64,000 bases of DNA from Pleurodeles waltl (lineage: Eukaryota; Chordata; Amphibia; Caudata; Salamandridae). Positions within the stretch are counted from its first letter, which is position 1. Every line of letters starts with the position of its first letter. The notes under the pieces are model-generated. The model had not been told where the DNA came from. It saw only the letters and a list, made by a program, of their open reading frames with translations, and did not search any database. The position numbers were made by a program, and so were the translations under genes. This document shows positions 22,525-36,200 of the stretch, one piece after another. The stretch lies in assembly GCF_031143425.1 (NCBI RefSeq), contig NW_027149999.1, positions 62,001 to 126,000 on the forward strand, given 5' to 3'.

Positions 22525-22907
22525 GTGACTTGCGGGGCTCGGACCAGGTTCTGTTACCCAGAATCCTTTGCAAACCTCAAAATTTGGCTAAAAAAACACA
22601 TGTTTCTCACATTTCTTTGGCAGAAAGTTCTGGAATCTGAGAGGAGCAACAAATTTCCTTCCACCCAGCGTTCCCCCAAGTCTCCCGATAAAAATGATAC
22701 CTCACTTGTGTGGGTAGGCCTAGCGCCCGCGACAGGAAACGCCCCAAAGCGCAACGTGGACACATCCAAATTTTTGGAAGAAAACAGAGGTGTTTTTTGC
22801 GAAGTGCCTACCTGTAGATTTTGGCCTCTAGCTCAGCCGGCACCTAGGGAAACCTACCAAACCTGTGCATTTCTGAAAACTAGAGACCTAGGGGAATCCA
22901 AGGAGGG
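22525..22907 (+). repeat. Subfamily III monomer (TTTCTTTGGCAG plus GAGCAACAAATT), representative copy
   Basis: The diagnostic changes are TGTTTCTCAC for TGTTCCTCAC, TTTCTTTGG for TTTCTGTGG, and GAGCAACAAATT for GAGCCACAAATT, with an otherwise majority right half. Copies start at 12182, 12565, 17162, 17545, 20227, 20610, 22525, 26352, 27502, 27885, 30567, 30950, 32865, 36692, 38606, 43198, 46258, 48171, 54292, 54675, 56590, 60419, 60802 and 62717. Some (for example 12182, 17162, 27502) also carry AATCCATTGC and CTAGAAGAATCC. Subfamily II shares the first two changes, so II and III are sister lineages. This is an inference from shared markers. Confidence 0.88.
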
Positions 22908-24440
22908 GTGACTTGCGGTGGCTCGGACCAGGTTCTGTTACCCAGAATCCATTGCAAACCTCCAAATTTGGCTAAAAAAACACATGTTTCTCACATTTCT
23001 TTGGCAGAAAGTTCTGGAATCTGAGAGGAGCAACAAATTCCCTTCCACCCAGCGTTCCCCCAAGTCTCCCGATAAAAATGATACCTCACTTGTGTGGGTA
23101 GGCCTAGCGCCCGCGACAGGAAACGCCCCAAAGCGCAACGTGGACACATCCAAATTTTTGGAAGAAAACAGAGGTGTTTTTTGCGAAGTGCCTACCTGTA
23201 GATTTTGGCCTCTAGCTCAGCCGGCACCTAGGGAAACCTACCAAACCTGTGCATTTCTGAAAACTAGAGACCTAGGGGAATCCAAGGAGGGTTGACTTGC
23301 GGTGGCTCGGACCAGGTTCTGTTACCCAGAATCCATTGCAAACCTCAAAATTTGGCTAAAAAAACACATGTTTCTCACATTTCTTTGGCAGAAAGTTCTG
23401 GAATCTGAGAGGAGCCACAAATTTCCTTCCACCCAGCGTTCCCCCAAGTCTCCCGATAAAAATGATACCTCACTTGTGTGGGTAGGCCTAGCGCCCGCGA
23501 CAGGAAACACCCCAAAGCGCAAAGTGGACACATCCAAATTTTTGGAAGAAAACAGAGGTGTTTTTTGCGAAGTGCCTACCTGTAGATTTTGGCCTCTAGC
23601 TCAGCCGGCACCTAGGGAAACCTACCAAACCTGTGTATTTCTGAAAACTAGAGACCTAGGGAAATCTAAGGAGGGGTGACTTGCGGGGCTCAGACCAGGT
23701 TCTGTTACCCAGAATCCTTTGCAAACCTCAAAATGTGGCTAAAAAAACACATGTTCCTCACATTTCTGTGGCAGAAAGTTCTGGAATCTGAGAGGAGCCA
23801 CAAATTTCCTTCCACCTAGCGTTCCCCCAAGTCTCCCGATAAAAATGATACCTCACTTGTGTGGGTAGGCCTAGCGCCCGCGACAGGAAACGCCCCAAAG
23901 CGCAACGTGGACACATCCAAATTTTTGGAAGAAAACAGAGGTGTTTTTTGCGAAGTGCCTACCTGTAGATTTTGGCCTCTAGCTCAGCCGGCACCTAGGG
24001 AAACCTACCAAACCTGTGCATTTCTGAAAACTAGAGACCTAGGGGAATCCAAGATGGGGTGACTTGCGGGGCTCGGACCAGGTTCTGTTACCCAGAATCC
24101 TTTGCAAACCTCAAAATTTGGCTAAAAAAACACATGTTCCTCACATTTCTGTGGCAGAAAGTTCTGGAATCTGAGAGGAGCCACAAATTTCCTTCCACCC
24201 AGCGTCCCCCCAAGTCTCCCGATAAAAATGATACCTCACTTGTGTGGGTAGGCATAGCGCCAGCGACAGGAAACGCACCAAAGCGCAACGTGGACACATT
24301 CAAATTTTTGGAATAAACAGAGGTGTTTTTTGCGAAGGGCATACCTGTAGATTTTGGCCTCTAGCTCTGCCGGCACCTAGGGAAACCTACCAAACCTGTG
24401 CATTTCTGAAAACTAGAGACCTAGGGGAATCCAAGGAGGG

Positions 24441-24822
24441 GTGACTTGCGGGGCTCGGTCCAGGTTCTGTTACCCAGAATCCTTTGCAAACCTCAACATT
24501 TGGCTAAAAAAACACATGTTCCTCAAATTTCTGCGGCAGAAAGTTCTGGAATCTGAGAGGAGCCACAAATTTCCTTCCACCTAGCGTTCCCCCAAGTCTC
24601 CCGATAAAAATGATACCTCACTTGTGTGGGTAGGCCTAGCGCCCGCGACAGGAAACGCCCCAAAGCGCAACGTGGACACATCCAAATTTTTGGAAGAAAA
24701 CAGAGGTGTTTTTGCGAAGTGCCTACCTGTAGATTTTGGCCTCTAGCTCAGCCGGCACCTAGGGAAACCTACCAAACCTGTGTATTTCTGAAAACTAGAG
24801 ACCTAGGGGAATCCAAGATGGG
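24441..24822 (+). repeat. Short T-run monomer (382 bp, GTGTTTTTGCG), first of 7 copies
   Basis: The T6 run in GTGTTTTTTGCG is reduced to T5, giving a 382-bp unit. It is always linked to CCACCTAGCG (for CCACCCAGCG). Copies start at 24441, 24823, 34781, 35163, 37459, 43965 and 47024. The first two are adjacent to each other, as are their duplicates at 34781 and 35163. Slippage in the T run followed by spread through larger duplications is the simple explanation. Confidence 0.88.
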
Positions 24823-27260
24823 GTGACTTGCGGGGCTCGGACCAGGTTCTGTTACCCAGAATCCTTTGCAAACCTCAAAATTTGGCTAAAAAAACACATG
24901 TTCCTCACATTTCTGTGGCAGAAAGTTCTGGAATCTGAGAGGAGCCACAAATTTCCTTCCACCTAGCGTTCCCCCAAGTCTCCCGATAAAAATGATACCT
25001 CACTTGTGTGGGTAGGCCTAGCGCCCGCGACAGGAAACGCCCCAAAGCGCAACGTGGACACATCCAAATTTTTGGAAGAAAACAGAGGTGTTTTTGCGAA
25101 GTGCCTACCTGTAGATTTTGGCCTCTAGCTCAGCCGGCACCTAGGGAAACCTACCAAACCTGTGCATTTCTGAAAACTAGAGACCTAGGGGAATCCAAGA
25201 TGGGGTGACTTGCGGGGCTCGGACCAGGTTCTGTTACCCAGAATCCTTTGCAAACCTCAAAATTTGGCTAAAAAAACACATGTTCCTCACATTTCTGTGG
25301 CAGAAAGTTCTGGAATCTGAGAGGAGCCACAAATTTCCTTCCACCCAGCGTCCCCCCAAGTCTCCCGATAAAAATTATACCTCACTTGTGTGGGTAGGCA
25401 TAGCGCCAGTGACAGGAAACGCACCAAAGCGCAACGTGGACACATACAAATTTTTGGAATAAACAGAGGTGTTTTTTGCGAAGGGCATACCTGTAGATTT
25501 TGGCCTCTAGCTCTGCCGGCACCTAGGGAAACCTACCAAACCTGTGCATTTCTGAAAACTAGAGACCTAGGGGAATCCAAGGAGGGGTGACTTGCGGGGC
25601 TCGGACCAGGTTCTGTTACCCAGAATCCTTTGCAAACCTCAACATTTGGCTAAAAAAACACATGTTCCTCAAATTTCTGCGGCAGAAAGTTCTGGAATCT
25701 GAGAGGAGCCACAAATTTCCTTCCACCCAGCGTCCCCCCAAGTCTCCCGATAAAAATGATACCTCACTTGTGTGGGTAGGCATAGCGCCAGCGACAGGAA
25801 ACGCACCAAAGCGCAACGTGGACACATACAAATTTTTGGAATAAACAGAGGTGTTTTTTGCGAAGGGCATACCTGTAGATTTTGGCCTCTAGCTCTGCCG
25901 GCACCTTGGGAAACCTACCAAACCTGTGCATTTCTGAAAACTAGAGACCTAGGGGAATCCAAGGAGGGGTGACTTGCGGGGCTCGGACCAGGTTCTGTTA
26001 CCCAGAATCCTTTGCAAACCTCAACATTTGGCTAAAAAAACACATGTTCCTCAAATTTCTGCGGCAGAAAGTTCTGGAATCTGAGAGGAGCCACAAATGT
26101 CCTTCCACCCAGCGTTCCCCCAAGTCTCCCGATCAAAATGATACCTCACTTGTGTGGGTAGGCCTAGCGCCCGCGACAGGAAACGCCCCAAAGCGCAACG
26201 TGGACACATCCAAATTTTTGGAAGAAAACAGAGGTGTTTTTTGCGAAGTGCCTACCTGTAGATTTTGGCCTCTAGCTCAGCCGGCACCTAGGGAAACCTA
26301 CCAAACCTGTGCATTTCTGAAAACTAGAGACCTAGGGAAATCCAAGGAGGGGTGACTTGCGGGGCTCGGACCAGGTTCTGTTACCCAGAATCCTTTGCAA
26401 ACCTCAAAATTTGGCTAAAAAAACACATGTTTCTCACATTTCTTTGGCAGAAAGTTCTGGAATCTGAGAGGAGCAACAAATTTCCTTCCACCCAGCGTTC
26501 CCCCAAGTCTCCCGATAAAAATGATACCTCACTTGTGTGGGTAGGCCTAGCGCCCGCGACAGGAAACGCCCCAAAGCGCAACGTGGACACATCCAAATTT
26601 TTGGAAGAAAACAGAGGTGTTTTTTGCGAAGTGCCTACCTGTAGATTTTGGCCTCTAGCTCAGCCGGCACCTAGGGAAACCTACCAAACCTGTGCATTTC
26701 TGAAAACTAGAGACCTAGGGGAATCCAAGGAGGGGTGACTTGCGGTGGCTCGGACCAGGTTCTGTTACCCAGAATCCATTGCAAACCTCAAAATTTGGCT
26801 AAAAAAACACATGTTTCTCACATTTCTTTGGCAGAAAGTTCTGGAATCTGAGAGGAGCCACAAATTTCCTTCCACCCAGCGTTCCCCCAAGTCTCCCGAT
26901 AAGAATGATACCTCACTTGTGTGGGTAGGCCTAGCGCCCGCGACAGGAAACACCCCAAAGCGCAAAGTGGACACATCCAAATTTTTGGAAGAAAACAGAG
27001 GTGTTTTTTGCGAAGTGCCTACCTGTAGATTTTGGCCTCTAGCTCAGCCGGCACCTAGGGAAACCTACCAAACCTGTGTATTTCTGAAAACTAGAGACCT
27101 AGGGGAATCTAAGGAGGGGTGACTTGCGGGGCTCAGACCAGGTTCTGTTACCCAGAATCCTTTGCAAACCTCAAAATGTGGCTAAAAAAACACATGTTCC
27201 TCACATTTCTGTGGCAGAAAGTTCTGGAATCTGAGAGGAGCCACAAATTTCCTTCCACCT

Positions 27261-30200
27261 AGCGTTCCCCCAAGTCTCCCGATAAAAATGATACCTCACT
27301 TGTGTGGGTAGGCCTAGCGCCCGCGACAGGAAACGCCCCAAAGCGCAACGTGGACACATCCAAATTTTTGGAAGAAAACAGAGGTGTTTTTTGCGAAGTG
27401 CCTACCTGTAGATTTTGGCCTCTAGCTCAGCCGGCACCTAGGGAAACCTATCAAACCTGTGCATTTCTGAAAACTAGAGACCTAGAAGAATCCAAGGAGG
27501 GGTGACTTGCGGGGCTCGGACCAGGTTCTGTTACCCAGAATCCATTGCAAACCTCAAAATTTGGCTAAAAAAACACATGTTTCTCACATTTCTTTGGCAG
27601 AAAGTTCTGGAATCTGAGAGGAGCAACAAATTTCCTTCCATCCAGCGTTCCCCCAAGTCTCCCGATAAAAATGATACCTCACTTGTGTGGGTAGGCCTAG
27701 CGCCCGCGACAGGAAACGCCCCAAAGCGCAACGTGGACACATCCAAATTTTTGGAAGAAAACAGAGGTGTTTTTTGCGAAGTGCCTACCTGTAGATTTTG
27801 GCCTCTAGCTCAGCCGGCACCTAGGGAAACCTACCAAACCTGTGCATTTCTGAAAACTAGAGACCTAGAAGAATCCAAGGAGGGGTGACTTGCGGGGCTC
27901 GGACCAGGTTCTGTTACCCAGAATCCATTGCAAACCTCAAAATTTGGCTAAAAAAACACATGTTTCTCACCTTTCTTTGGCAGAAAGTTCTGGAATCGGA
28001 GAGGAGCAACAAATTTCCTTCCACCCAGCGTTCCCCCAAGTCTCCCGATAAAAATGATACCTCACTTGTGTGGGTAGGCCTAGCGCCCGCGACAGGAAAC
28101 GCCCCAAAGCGCAACGTGGACACATCCACATTTTTGGAAGAAAACAGAGGTGTTTTTTGCGAAGTGCCTACCTGTAGATTTTGGCCTCTAGCTCAGCCGG
28201 CACCTAGGGAAACCTACCAAACCTGTGCATTTCTGAAAACTAGAGACCTAGGGGAATCCAAGGAGGGGTGACTTGCGGTGGCTCGGACCAGGTTCTGTTA
28301 CCCAGAATCCATTGCAAACCTCAAAATTTGGCTAAAAAAACACATGTTTCTCACATTTCTTTGGCAGAAAGTTCTGGAATCTGAGAGGAGCCACAAATTT
28401 CCTTCCACCCAGCGTTCCCCCAAGTCTCCCGATAAAAATGATACCTCACTTGTGTGGGTAGGCCTAGCGCCCGCGACAGGAAACACCCCAAAGCGCAAAG
28501 TGGACACATCCAAATTTTTGGAAGAAAACAGAGGTGTTTTTTGCGAAGTGCCTACCTGTAGATTTTGGCCTCTAGCTCAGCCGGCACCTAGGGAAACCTA
28601 CCAAACCTGTGCATTTCTGAAAACTAGAGACCTAGGGGAATCTAAGGAGGGGTGACTTGCGGGGCTCAGACCAGGTTCTGTTACCCAGAATCCTTTGCAA
28701 ACCTCAAAATGTGGCTAAAAAAACACATGTTCCTCACATTTCTGTGGCAGAAAGTTCTGGAATCTGAGAGGAGCCACAAATTTCCTTCCACCTAGCGTTC
28801 CCCCAAGTCTCCCGATAAAAATGATACCTCACTTGTGTGGGTAGGCCTAGCGCCCGCGACAGGAAACGCCCCAAAGCGCAACGTGGACACATCCAAATTT
28901 TTGGAAGAAAACAGAGGTGTTTTTTGCGAAGGGCATACCTGTAGATTTTGGCCTCTAGCTCTGCCGGCACCTAGGGAAACCTACCAAACCTGTGCATTTC
29001 TGACAACTAGAGACCTAGGGGAATCCAAGGAGGGGTGACTTGCGGGGCTCGGACCAGGTTCTGTTACCCAGAATCCTTTGCAAACCTCAAAATGTGGCTA
29101 AAAAAACACATGTTCCTCACATTTCTGTGGCAGAAAGTTCTGGAATCTGAGAGGAGCCACAAATTTCCTTCCACCCAGCGTTCCCCCAAGTCGCCCGATC
29201 GAAATGATACCTCACTTGTGTGGGTAGGCCTAGCGTCCGCGACAGGAAACGCCCCAAAGGCCAACGTGGACACATCCAAATTTTTGGAAGAAAACAGAGG
29301 TGTTTTTTGCGAAGTGCCTACCTGTAGATTTTGGCCTCTAGCTCAGCCGGCACCTATGGAAACCTACCAAACCTGTGCATTTCTGAAAACTAGAGACGTA
29401 GGGGAATCCAAGATAGGGTGACTTGCGGGGCTCGGACCAGGTTCTGTTACCCAGAATCCTTTGCAAACCTCAAAATTTGGCTAAAAAAACACATGTTCCT
29501 CACATTTCTGTGGCAGAAAGTTCTGGAATCTGAGAGGAGCCACAAATTTCCTTCCACCCAGCGTTCCCCCAAGTCTCCCGATAAAAATGATACCTCACTT
29601 GTGTGGGTAGGCCTAGCGCCCGCGACAGGAAACGCCCCAAAGCGCAACGTGGACTCATCCACATTTTTTGAAGACAACAGAGGTGTTTTTTGCGAAGTGC
29701 CTACCTGTAGATTTTGGCCTCTAGCTCAGCCGGCACCTAGGGAAACCTACCAAACCTGTGCATTTCTGAAAACTAGAGACCTAGGGGACTCCAAGGAGGG
29801 GTTACTTGCGGGGCTCGGACCAGGTTCTGTTACCCAGAATCCTTTGCAAACCTCAAAATTTGGCTAAAAAAACACATGTTTCTCACATTTCTTTGGCAGA
29901 AAGTTCTGGAATCTGAGAGGAGCCACAAATGTCCTTCCACCCAGCGTTCCCCCAAGTCTCCCGATAAAAATGATACCTCACTTGTGTGGGTAGGCCTAGT
30001 GCCCGCGACAGGAAACGCCCCAAAGCGCAACGTGGACACATCCAAATTTTGGGAAGAAAACAGAGGTGTTTTTTGCGAAGTGTCTACCTGTAGATTTTGG
30101 CCTGTAGCCAAGCCGGCACCTAGGGAAACCTACCAAACCTGTGCATTTCTGAAAACTAGAGACCTAGGGGAGTCCAAGATGGGGTGACTTGCGGGGCTCG

Positions 30201-33200
30201 GACCAGGTTCTGTTACCCAGAATCCTTTGCAAACCTCAAAATTTGGCTTAAAAAACCCATGTTCCTCAAATTTCTGTGGCAGAAAGTTCTGGAATCTGAG
30301 AGGAGCCACAAATTTCCTTCCACCCAGCGTTCCCCCAAGTCTCCCGATAAAAATGATACCTCACTTGTGTGGGTAGGCCTAGCGCCCGCGACAGGAAACG
30401 CCCCAAAGCGCAACGTGGACACATCCTAATTTTTAGAAGAAAACAGAGGTGTTTTTTGCGAAGTGCCTACCTGTAGATTTTGGCCTCTAGCTCAGCCGGC
30501 ACCTAGGGAAACCTATCAAACCTGTGCATTTCTGAAAACTAGAGACCTAGAAGAATCCAAGGAGGGGTGACTTGCGGGGCTCGGACCAGGTTCTGTTACC
30601 CAGAATCCATTGCAAACCTCAAAATTTGGCTAAAAAAACACATGTTTCTCACATTTCTTTGGCAGAAAGTTCTGGAATCTGAGAGGAGCAACAAATTTCC
30701 TTCCACCCAGCGTTCCCCCAAGTCTCCCGATAAAAATGATACCTCACTTGTGTGGGTAGGCCTAGCGCCCGCGACAGGAAACGCCCCAAAGCGCAACGTG
30801 GACACATCCAAATTTTTGGAAGAAAACAGAGGTGTTTTTTGCGAAGTGCCTACCTGTAGATTTTGGCCTCTAGCTCAGCCGGCACCTAGGGAAACCTACC
30901 AAACCTGTGCATTTCTGAAAACTAGAGACCTAGAAGAATCCAAGGAGGGGTGACTTGCGGGGCTCGGACCAGGTTCTGTTACCCAGAATCCATTGCAAAC
31001 CTCAAAATTTGGCTAAAAAAACACATGTTTCTCACCTTTCTTTGGCAGAAAGTTCTGGAATCTGAGAGGAGCAACAAATTTCCTTCCACCCAGCGTTCCC
31101 CCAAGTCTCCCGATAAAAATGATACCTCACTTGTGTGGGTAGGCCTAGCGCCCGCGACAGGAAACGCCCCAAAGCGCAACGTGGACACTTCCAAATTTTT
31201 GGAAGAAAACAGAGGTGTTTTTTGCGAAGTGCCTACCTGTAGATTTTGGCCTCTAGCTCAGCCGGCACCTAGGGAAACCTACCAAACCTGTGCATTTCTG
31301 AAAACTAGAGACCTAGGGGAATCCAAGGAGGGGTGACTTGCGGTGGCTCGGACCAGGTTCTGTTACCCAGAATCCATTGCAAACCTCAAAATTTGGCTAA
31401 AAAAACACATGTTTCTCACATTTCTTTGGCAGAAAGTTCTGGAATCTGAGAGGAGCCACAAATTTCCTTCCACCCAGCGTTCCCCCAAGTCTCCCGATAA
31501 AAATGATACCTCACTTGTGTGGGTAGGCCTAGAGCCCGCGACAGGAAACACCCCAAAGCGCAAAGTGGACACATCCAAATTTTTGGAAGAAAACAGAGGT
31601 GTTTTTTGCGAAGTGCCTACCTGTAGATTTTGGCCTCTAGCTCAGCCGGCACCTAAGGAAACCTACCAATCCTGTGCATTTTTTAAAACTAGAGACCTAG
31701 GGGAATCTAAGGAGGGGTGACTTGCGGGGCTCAGACCAGGTTCTGTTACCCAGAATCCTTTGCAAACCTCAAAATGTGGCTAAAAAAACACATGTTCCTC
31801 ACATTTCTGTGGCAGAAAGTTCTGGAATCTGAGAGGAGCCACAAATTTCCTTCCACCTAGCGTTCCCCCAAGTCTCCCGATAAAAATGATACCTCACTTG
31901 TGTGGGTAGGCCTAGCGCCCGCGACAGGAAACGCCCCAAAGCGCAACGTGGACACATCCAAATTTTTGGAAGAAAACAGAGGTGTTTTTTGCGAAGTGCC
32001 TACCTGTAGATTTTGGCCTCTAGCTCAGCCGGCACCTAGGGAAACCTACCAAACCTGTGCATTTCTGAAAACTAGAGACCTAGGGGAATCCAAGATGGGG
32101 TGACTTGCGGGGCTCGGACCAGGTTCTGTTACCCAGAATCCTTTGCAAACCTCAAAATTTGGCTAAAAAAACACATGTTCCTCACATTTCTGTGGCAGAA
32201 AGTTCTGGAATCTGAGAGGAGACACAAATTTCCTTCCACCCAGCGTCCCCCCAAGTCTCCCGATAAAAATTATACCTCACTTGTGTGGGTAGGCATAGCG
32301 CCAGCGACAGGAAACGCACCAAAGCGCAACGTGGACACATACAAATTTTTGGAATAAACAGAGGTGTTTTTTGCGAAGGGCATACCTGTAGATTTTGGCC
32401 TCTAGCTCTGCCGGCACCTAGGGAAACCTACCAAACCTGTGCATTTCTGAAAACTAGAGACCTAGGGGAATCCAAGGAGGGGTGACTTGCGGGGCTCGGA
32501 CCAGGTTCTGTTACCCATAATCCTTTGCAAACCTCAACATTTGGCTAAAAAACCACATGTTCCTCAAATTTCTGCGGCAGATAGTTCTGGAATCTGAGAG
32601 GAGCCACAAATTTCCTTCCACCCAGCGTTCCCCCAAGTCTCCCGATAAAAATTATACCTCACTTGTGTGGGTAGGCATAGCGCCAGCGACAGGAAACGCC
32701 CCAAAGCGCAACGTGGACACATCCAAATTTTTGGAAGAAAACAGAGGTGTTTTTTGCGAAGTGCCTACCTGTAGATTTTGGCCTCTAGCTCAGCCGGCAC
32801 CTAGGGAAACCTACCAAACCTGTGCATTTCTGAAAACTAGAGACCTAGGGAAATCCAAGGAGGGGTGACTTGCGGGGCTCGGACCAGGTTCTGTTACCCA
32901 GAATCCTTTGCAAACCTCAAAATTTGGCTAAAAAAACACATGTTTCTCACATTTCTTTGGCAGAAAGTTCTGGAATCTGAGAGGAGCAACAAATTTCCTT
33001 CCACCCAGCGTTCCCCCAAGTCTCCCGATAAAAATGATACCTCACTTGTGTGGGTAGGCCTAGCGCCCGCGACAGGAAACGCCCCAAAGCGCAACGTGGA
33101 CACATCCAAATTTTTGGAAGAAAACAGAGGTGTTTTTTGCGAAGTGCCTACCTGTAGATTTTGGCCTCTAGCTCAGCCGGCACCTAGGGAAACCTACCAA

Positions 33201-36200
33201 ACCTGTGCATTTCTGAAAACTAGAGACCTAGGGGAATCCAAGGAGGGGTGACTTGCAGTGGCTCGGACCAGGTTCTGTTACCCAGAATCCATTGCAAACC
33301 TCCAAATTTGGCTAAAAAAACACATGTTTCTCACATTTCTTTGGCAGAAAGTTCTGGAATCTGAGAGGAGCAACAAATTCCCTTCCACCCAGCGTTCCCC
33401 CAAGTCTCCCGATAAAAATGATACCTCACTTGTGTGGGTAGGCCTAGCGCCCGCGACAGGAAACGCCCCAAAGCGCAACGTGGACACATCCAAATTTTTG
33501 GAAGAAAACAGAGGTGTTTTTTGCGAAGTGCCTACCTGTAGATTTTGGCCTCTAGCTCAGCCGGCACCTAGGGAAACCTACCAAACCTGTGCATTTCTGA
33601 AAACTAGAGACCTAGGGGAATCCAAGGAGGGTTGACTTGCGGTGGCTCGGACCAGGTTCTGTTACCCAGAATCCATTGCAAACCTCAAAATTTGGCTAAA
33701 AAAACACATGTTTCTCACATTTCTTTGGCAGAAAGTTCTGGAATCTGAGAGGAGCCACAAATTTCCTTCCACCCAGCGTTCCCCCAAGTCTCCCGATAAA
33801 AATGATACCTCACTTGTGTGGGTAGGCCTAGCGCCCGCGACAGGAAACACCCCAAAGCGCAAAGTGGACACATCCAAATTTTTGGAAGAAAACAGAGGTG
33901 TTTTTTGCCAAGTGCCTACCTGTAGATTTTGGCCTCTAGCTCAGCCGGCACCTAGGGAAACCTACCAAACCTGTGTATTTCTGAAAACTAGAGACCTAGG
34001 GAAATCTAAGGAGGGGTGACTTGCGGGGCTCAGACCAGGTTCTGTTACCCAGAATCCTTTGCAAACCTCAAAATGTGGCTAAAAAAACACATGTTCCTCA
34101 CATTTCTGTGGCAGAAAGTTCTGGAATCTGAGAGGAGCCACAAATTTCCTTCCACCTAGCGTTCCCCCAAGTCTCCCGATAAAAATGATACCTCACTTGT
34201 GTGGGTAGGCCTAGCGCCCGCGACAGGAAACGCCCCAAAGCGCAACGTGGACACATCCAAATTTTTGGAAGAAAACAGAGGTGTTTTTTGCGAAGTGCCT
34301 ACCTGTAGATTTTGGCCTCTAGCTCAGCCGGCACCTAGGGAAACCTACCAAACCTGTGCATTTCTGAAAACTAGAGACCTAGGGGAATCCAAGATGGGGT
34401 GACTTGCGGGGCTCGGACCAGGTTCTGTTACCCAGAATCCTTTGCAAACCTCAAAATTTGGCTAAAAAAACACATGTTCCTCACATTTCTGTGGCAGAAA
34501 GTTCTGGAATCTGAGAGGAGCCACAAATTTCCTTCCACCCAGCGTCCCCCCAAGTCTCCCGATAAAAATGATACCTCACTTGTGTGGGTAGGCATAGCGC
34601 CAGCGACAGGAAACGCACCAAAGCGCAACGTGGACACATTCAAATTTTTGGAATAAACAGAGGTGTTTTTTGCGAAGGGCATACCTGTAGATTTTGGCCT
34701 CTAGCTCTGCCGGCACCTAGGGAAACCTACCAAACCTGTGCATTTCTGAAAACTAGAGACCTAGGGGAATCCAAGGAGGGGTGACTTGCGGGGCTCGGTC
34801 CAGGTTCTGTTACCCAGAATCCTTTGCAAACCTCAACATTTGGCTAAAAAAACACATGTTCCTCAAATTTCTGCGGCAGAAAGTTCTGGAATCTGAGAGG
34901 AGCCACAAATTTCCTTCCACCTAGCGTTCCCCCAAGTCTCCCGATAAAAATGATACCTCACTTGTGTGGGTAGGCCTAGCGCCCGCGACAGGAAACGCCC
35001 CAAAGCGCAACGTGGACACATCCAAATTTTTGGAAGAAAACAGAGGTGTTTTTGCGAAGTGCCTACCTGTAGATTTTGGCCTCTAGCTCAGCCGGCACCT
35101 AGGGAAACCTACCAAACCTGTGTATTTCTGAAAACTAGAGACCTAGGGGAATCCAAGATGGGGTGACTTGCGGGGCTCGGACCAGGTTCTGTTACCCAGA
35201 ATCCTTTGCAAACCTCAAAATTTGGCTAAAAAAACACATGTTCCTCACATTTCTGTGGCAGAAAGTTCTGGAATCTGAGAGGAGCCACAAATTTCCTTCC
35301 ACCTAGCGTTCCCCCAAGTCTCCCGATAAAAATGATACCTCACTTGTGTGGGTAGGCCTAGCGCCCGCGACAGGAAACGCCCCAAAGCGCAACGTGGACA
35401 CATCCAAATTTTTGGAAGAAAACAGAGGTGTTTTTGCGAAGTGCCTACCTGTAGATTTTGGCCTCTAGCTCAGCCGGCACCTAGGGAAACCTACCAAACC
35501 TGTGCATTTCTGAAAACTAGAGACCTAGGGGAATCCAAGATGGGGTGACTTGCGGGGCTCGGACCAGGTTCTGTTACCCAGAATCCTTTGCAAACCTCAA
35601 AATTTGGCTAAAAAAACACATGTTCCTCACATTTCTGTGGCAGAAAGTTCTGGAATCTGAGAGGAGCCACAAATTTCCTTCCACCCAGCGTCCCCCCAAG
35701 TCTCCCGATAAAAATTATACCTCACTTGTGTGGGTAGGCATAGCGCCAGTGACAGGAAACGCACCAAAGCGCAACGTGGACACATACAAATTTTTGGAAT
35801 AAACAGAGGTGTTTTTTGCGAAGGGCATACCTGTAGATTTTGGCCTCTAGCTCTGCCGGCACCTAGGGAAACCTACCAAACCTGTGCATTTCTGAAAACT
35901 AGAGACCTAGGGGAATCCAAGGAGGGGTGACTTGCGGGGCTCGGACCAGGTTCTGTTACCCAGAATCCTTTGCAAACCTCAACATTTGGCTAAAAAAACA
36001 CATGTTCCTCAAATTTCTGCGGCAGAAAGTTCTGGAATCTGAGAGGAGCCACAAATTTCCTTCCACCCAGCGTCCCCCCAAGTCTCCCGATAAAAATGAT
36101 ACCTCACTTGTGTGGGTAGGCATAGCGCCAGCGACAGGAAACGCACCAAAGCGCAACGTGGACACATACAAATTTTTGGAATAAACAGAGGTGTTTTTTG

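Larger units (their letters stand above)
18695..23675 (+). repeat. Block P: 13-monomer ordered block headed by subfamily VI, reference copy
   Basis: The order of monomers from 18695 to 23292 is reproduced at 29035-34015 (inside the second 27-monomer copy) and at 58887-63867. It is also found, lacking one monomer, at 52760-57356. The offset to the copy at 58887 is 40,192 bp at every monomer through 63868, so no net indel separates them. Substitutions do: CACCTATGG near 19012 against CACCTAGGG near 59204, and GTGGACTCATCC against GTGGACACATCC. A truncated version of four monomers starts at 13715. Confidence 0.88.
16921..27260 (+). repeat. 27-monomer higher-order repeat, copy 1 (10,340 bp)
   Basis: Every monomer from 17162 to 26735 has a counterpart exactly 10,340 bp downstream. 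The left limit is sharp: 16920 is C in CCACCCAGCG while 27260 is T in CCACCTAGCG. I found four differences from copy 2: 20425 A against 30765 G, 22917 G against 33257 A, 23569 G against 33909 C, and 26008 T against 36348 C. This copy starts inside copy 2 of the 13-monomer repeat, so the two duplications overlap. Confidence 0.92.
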
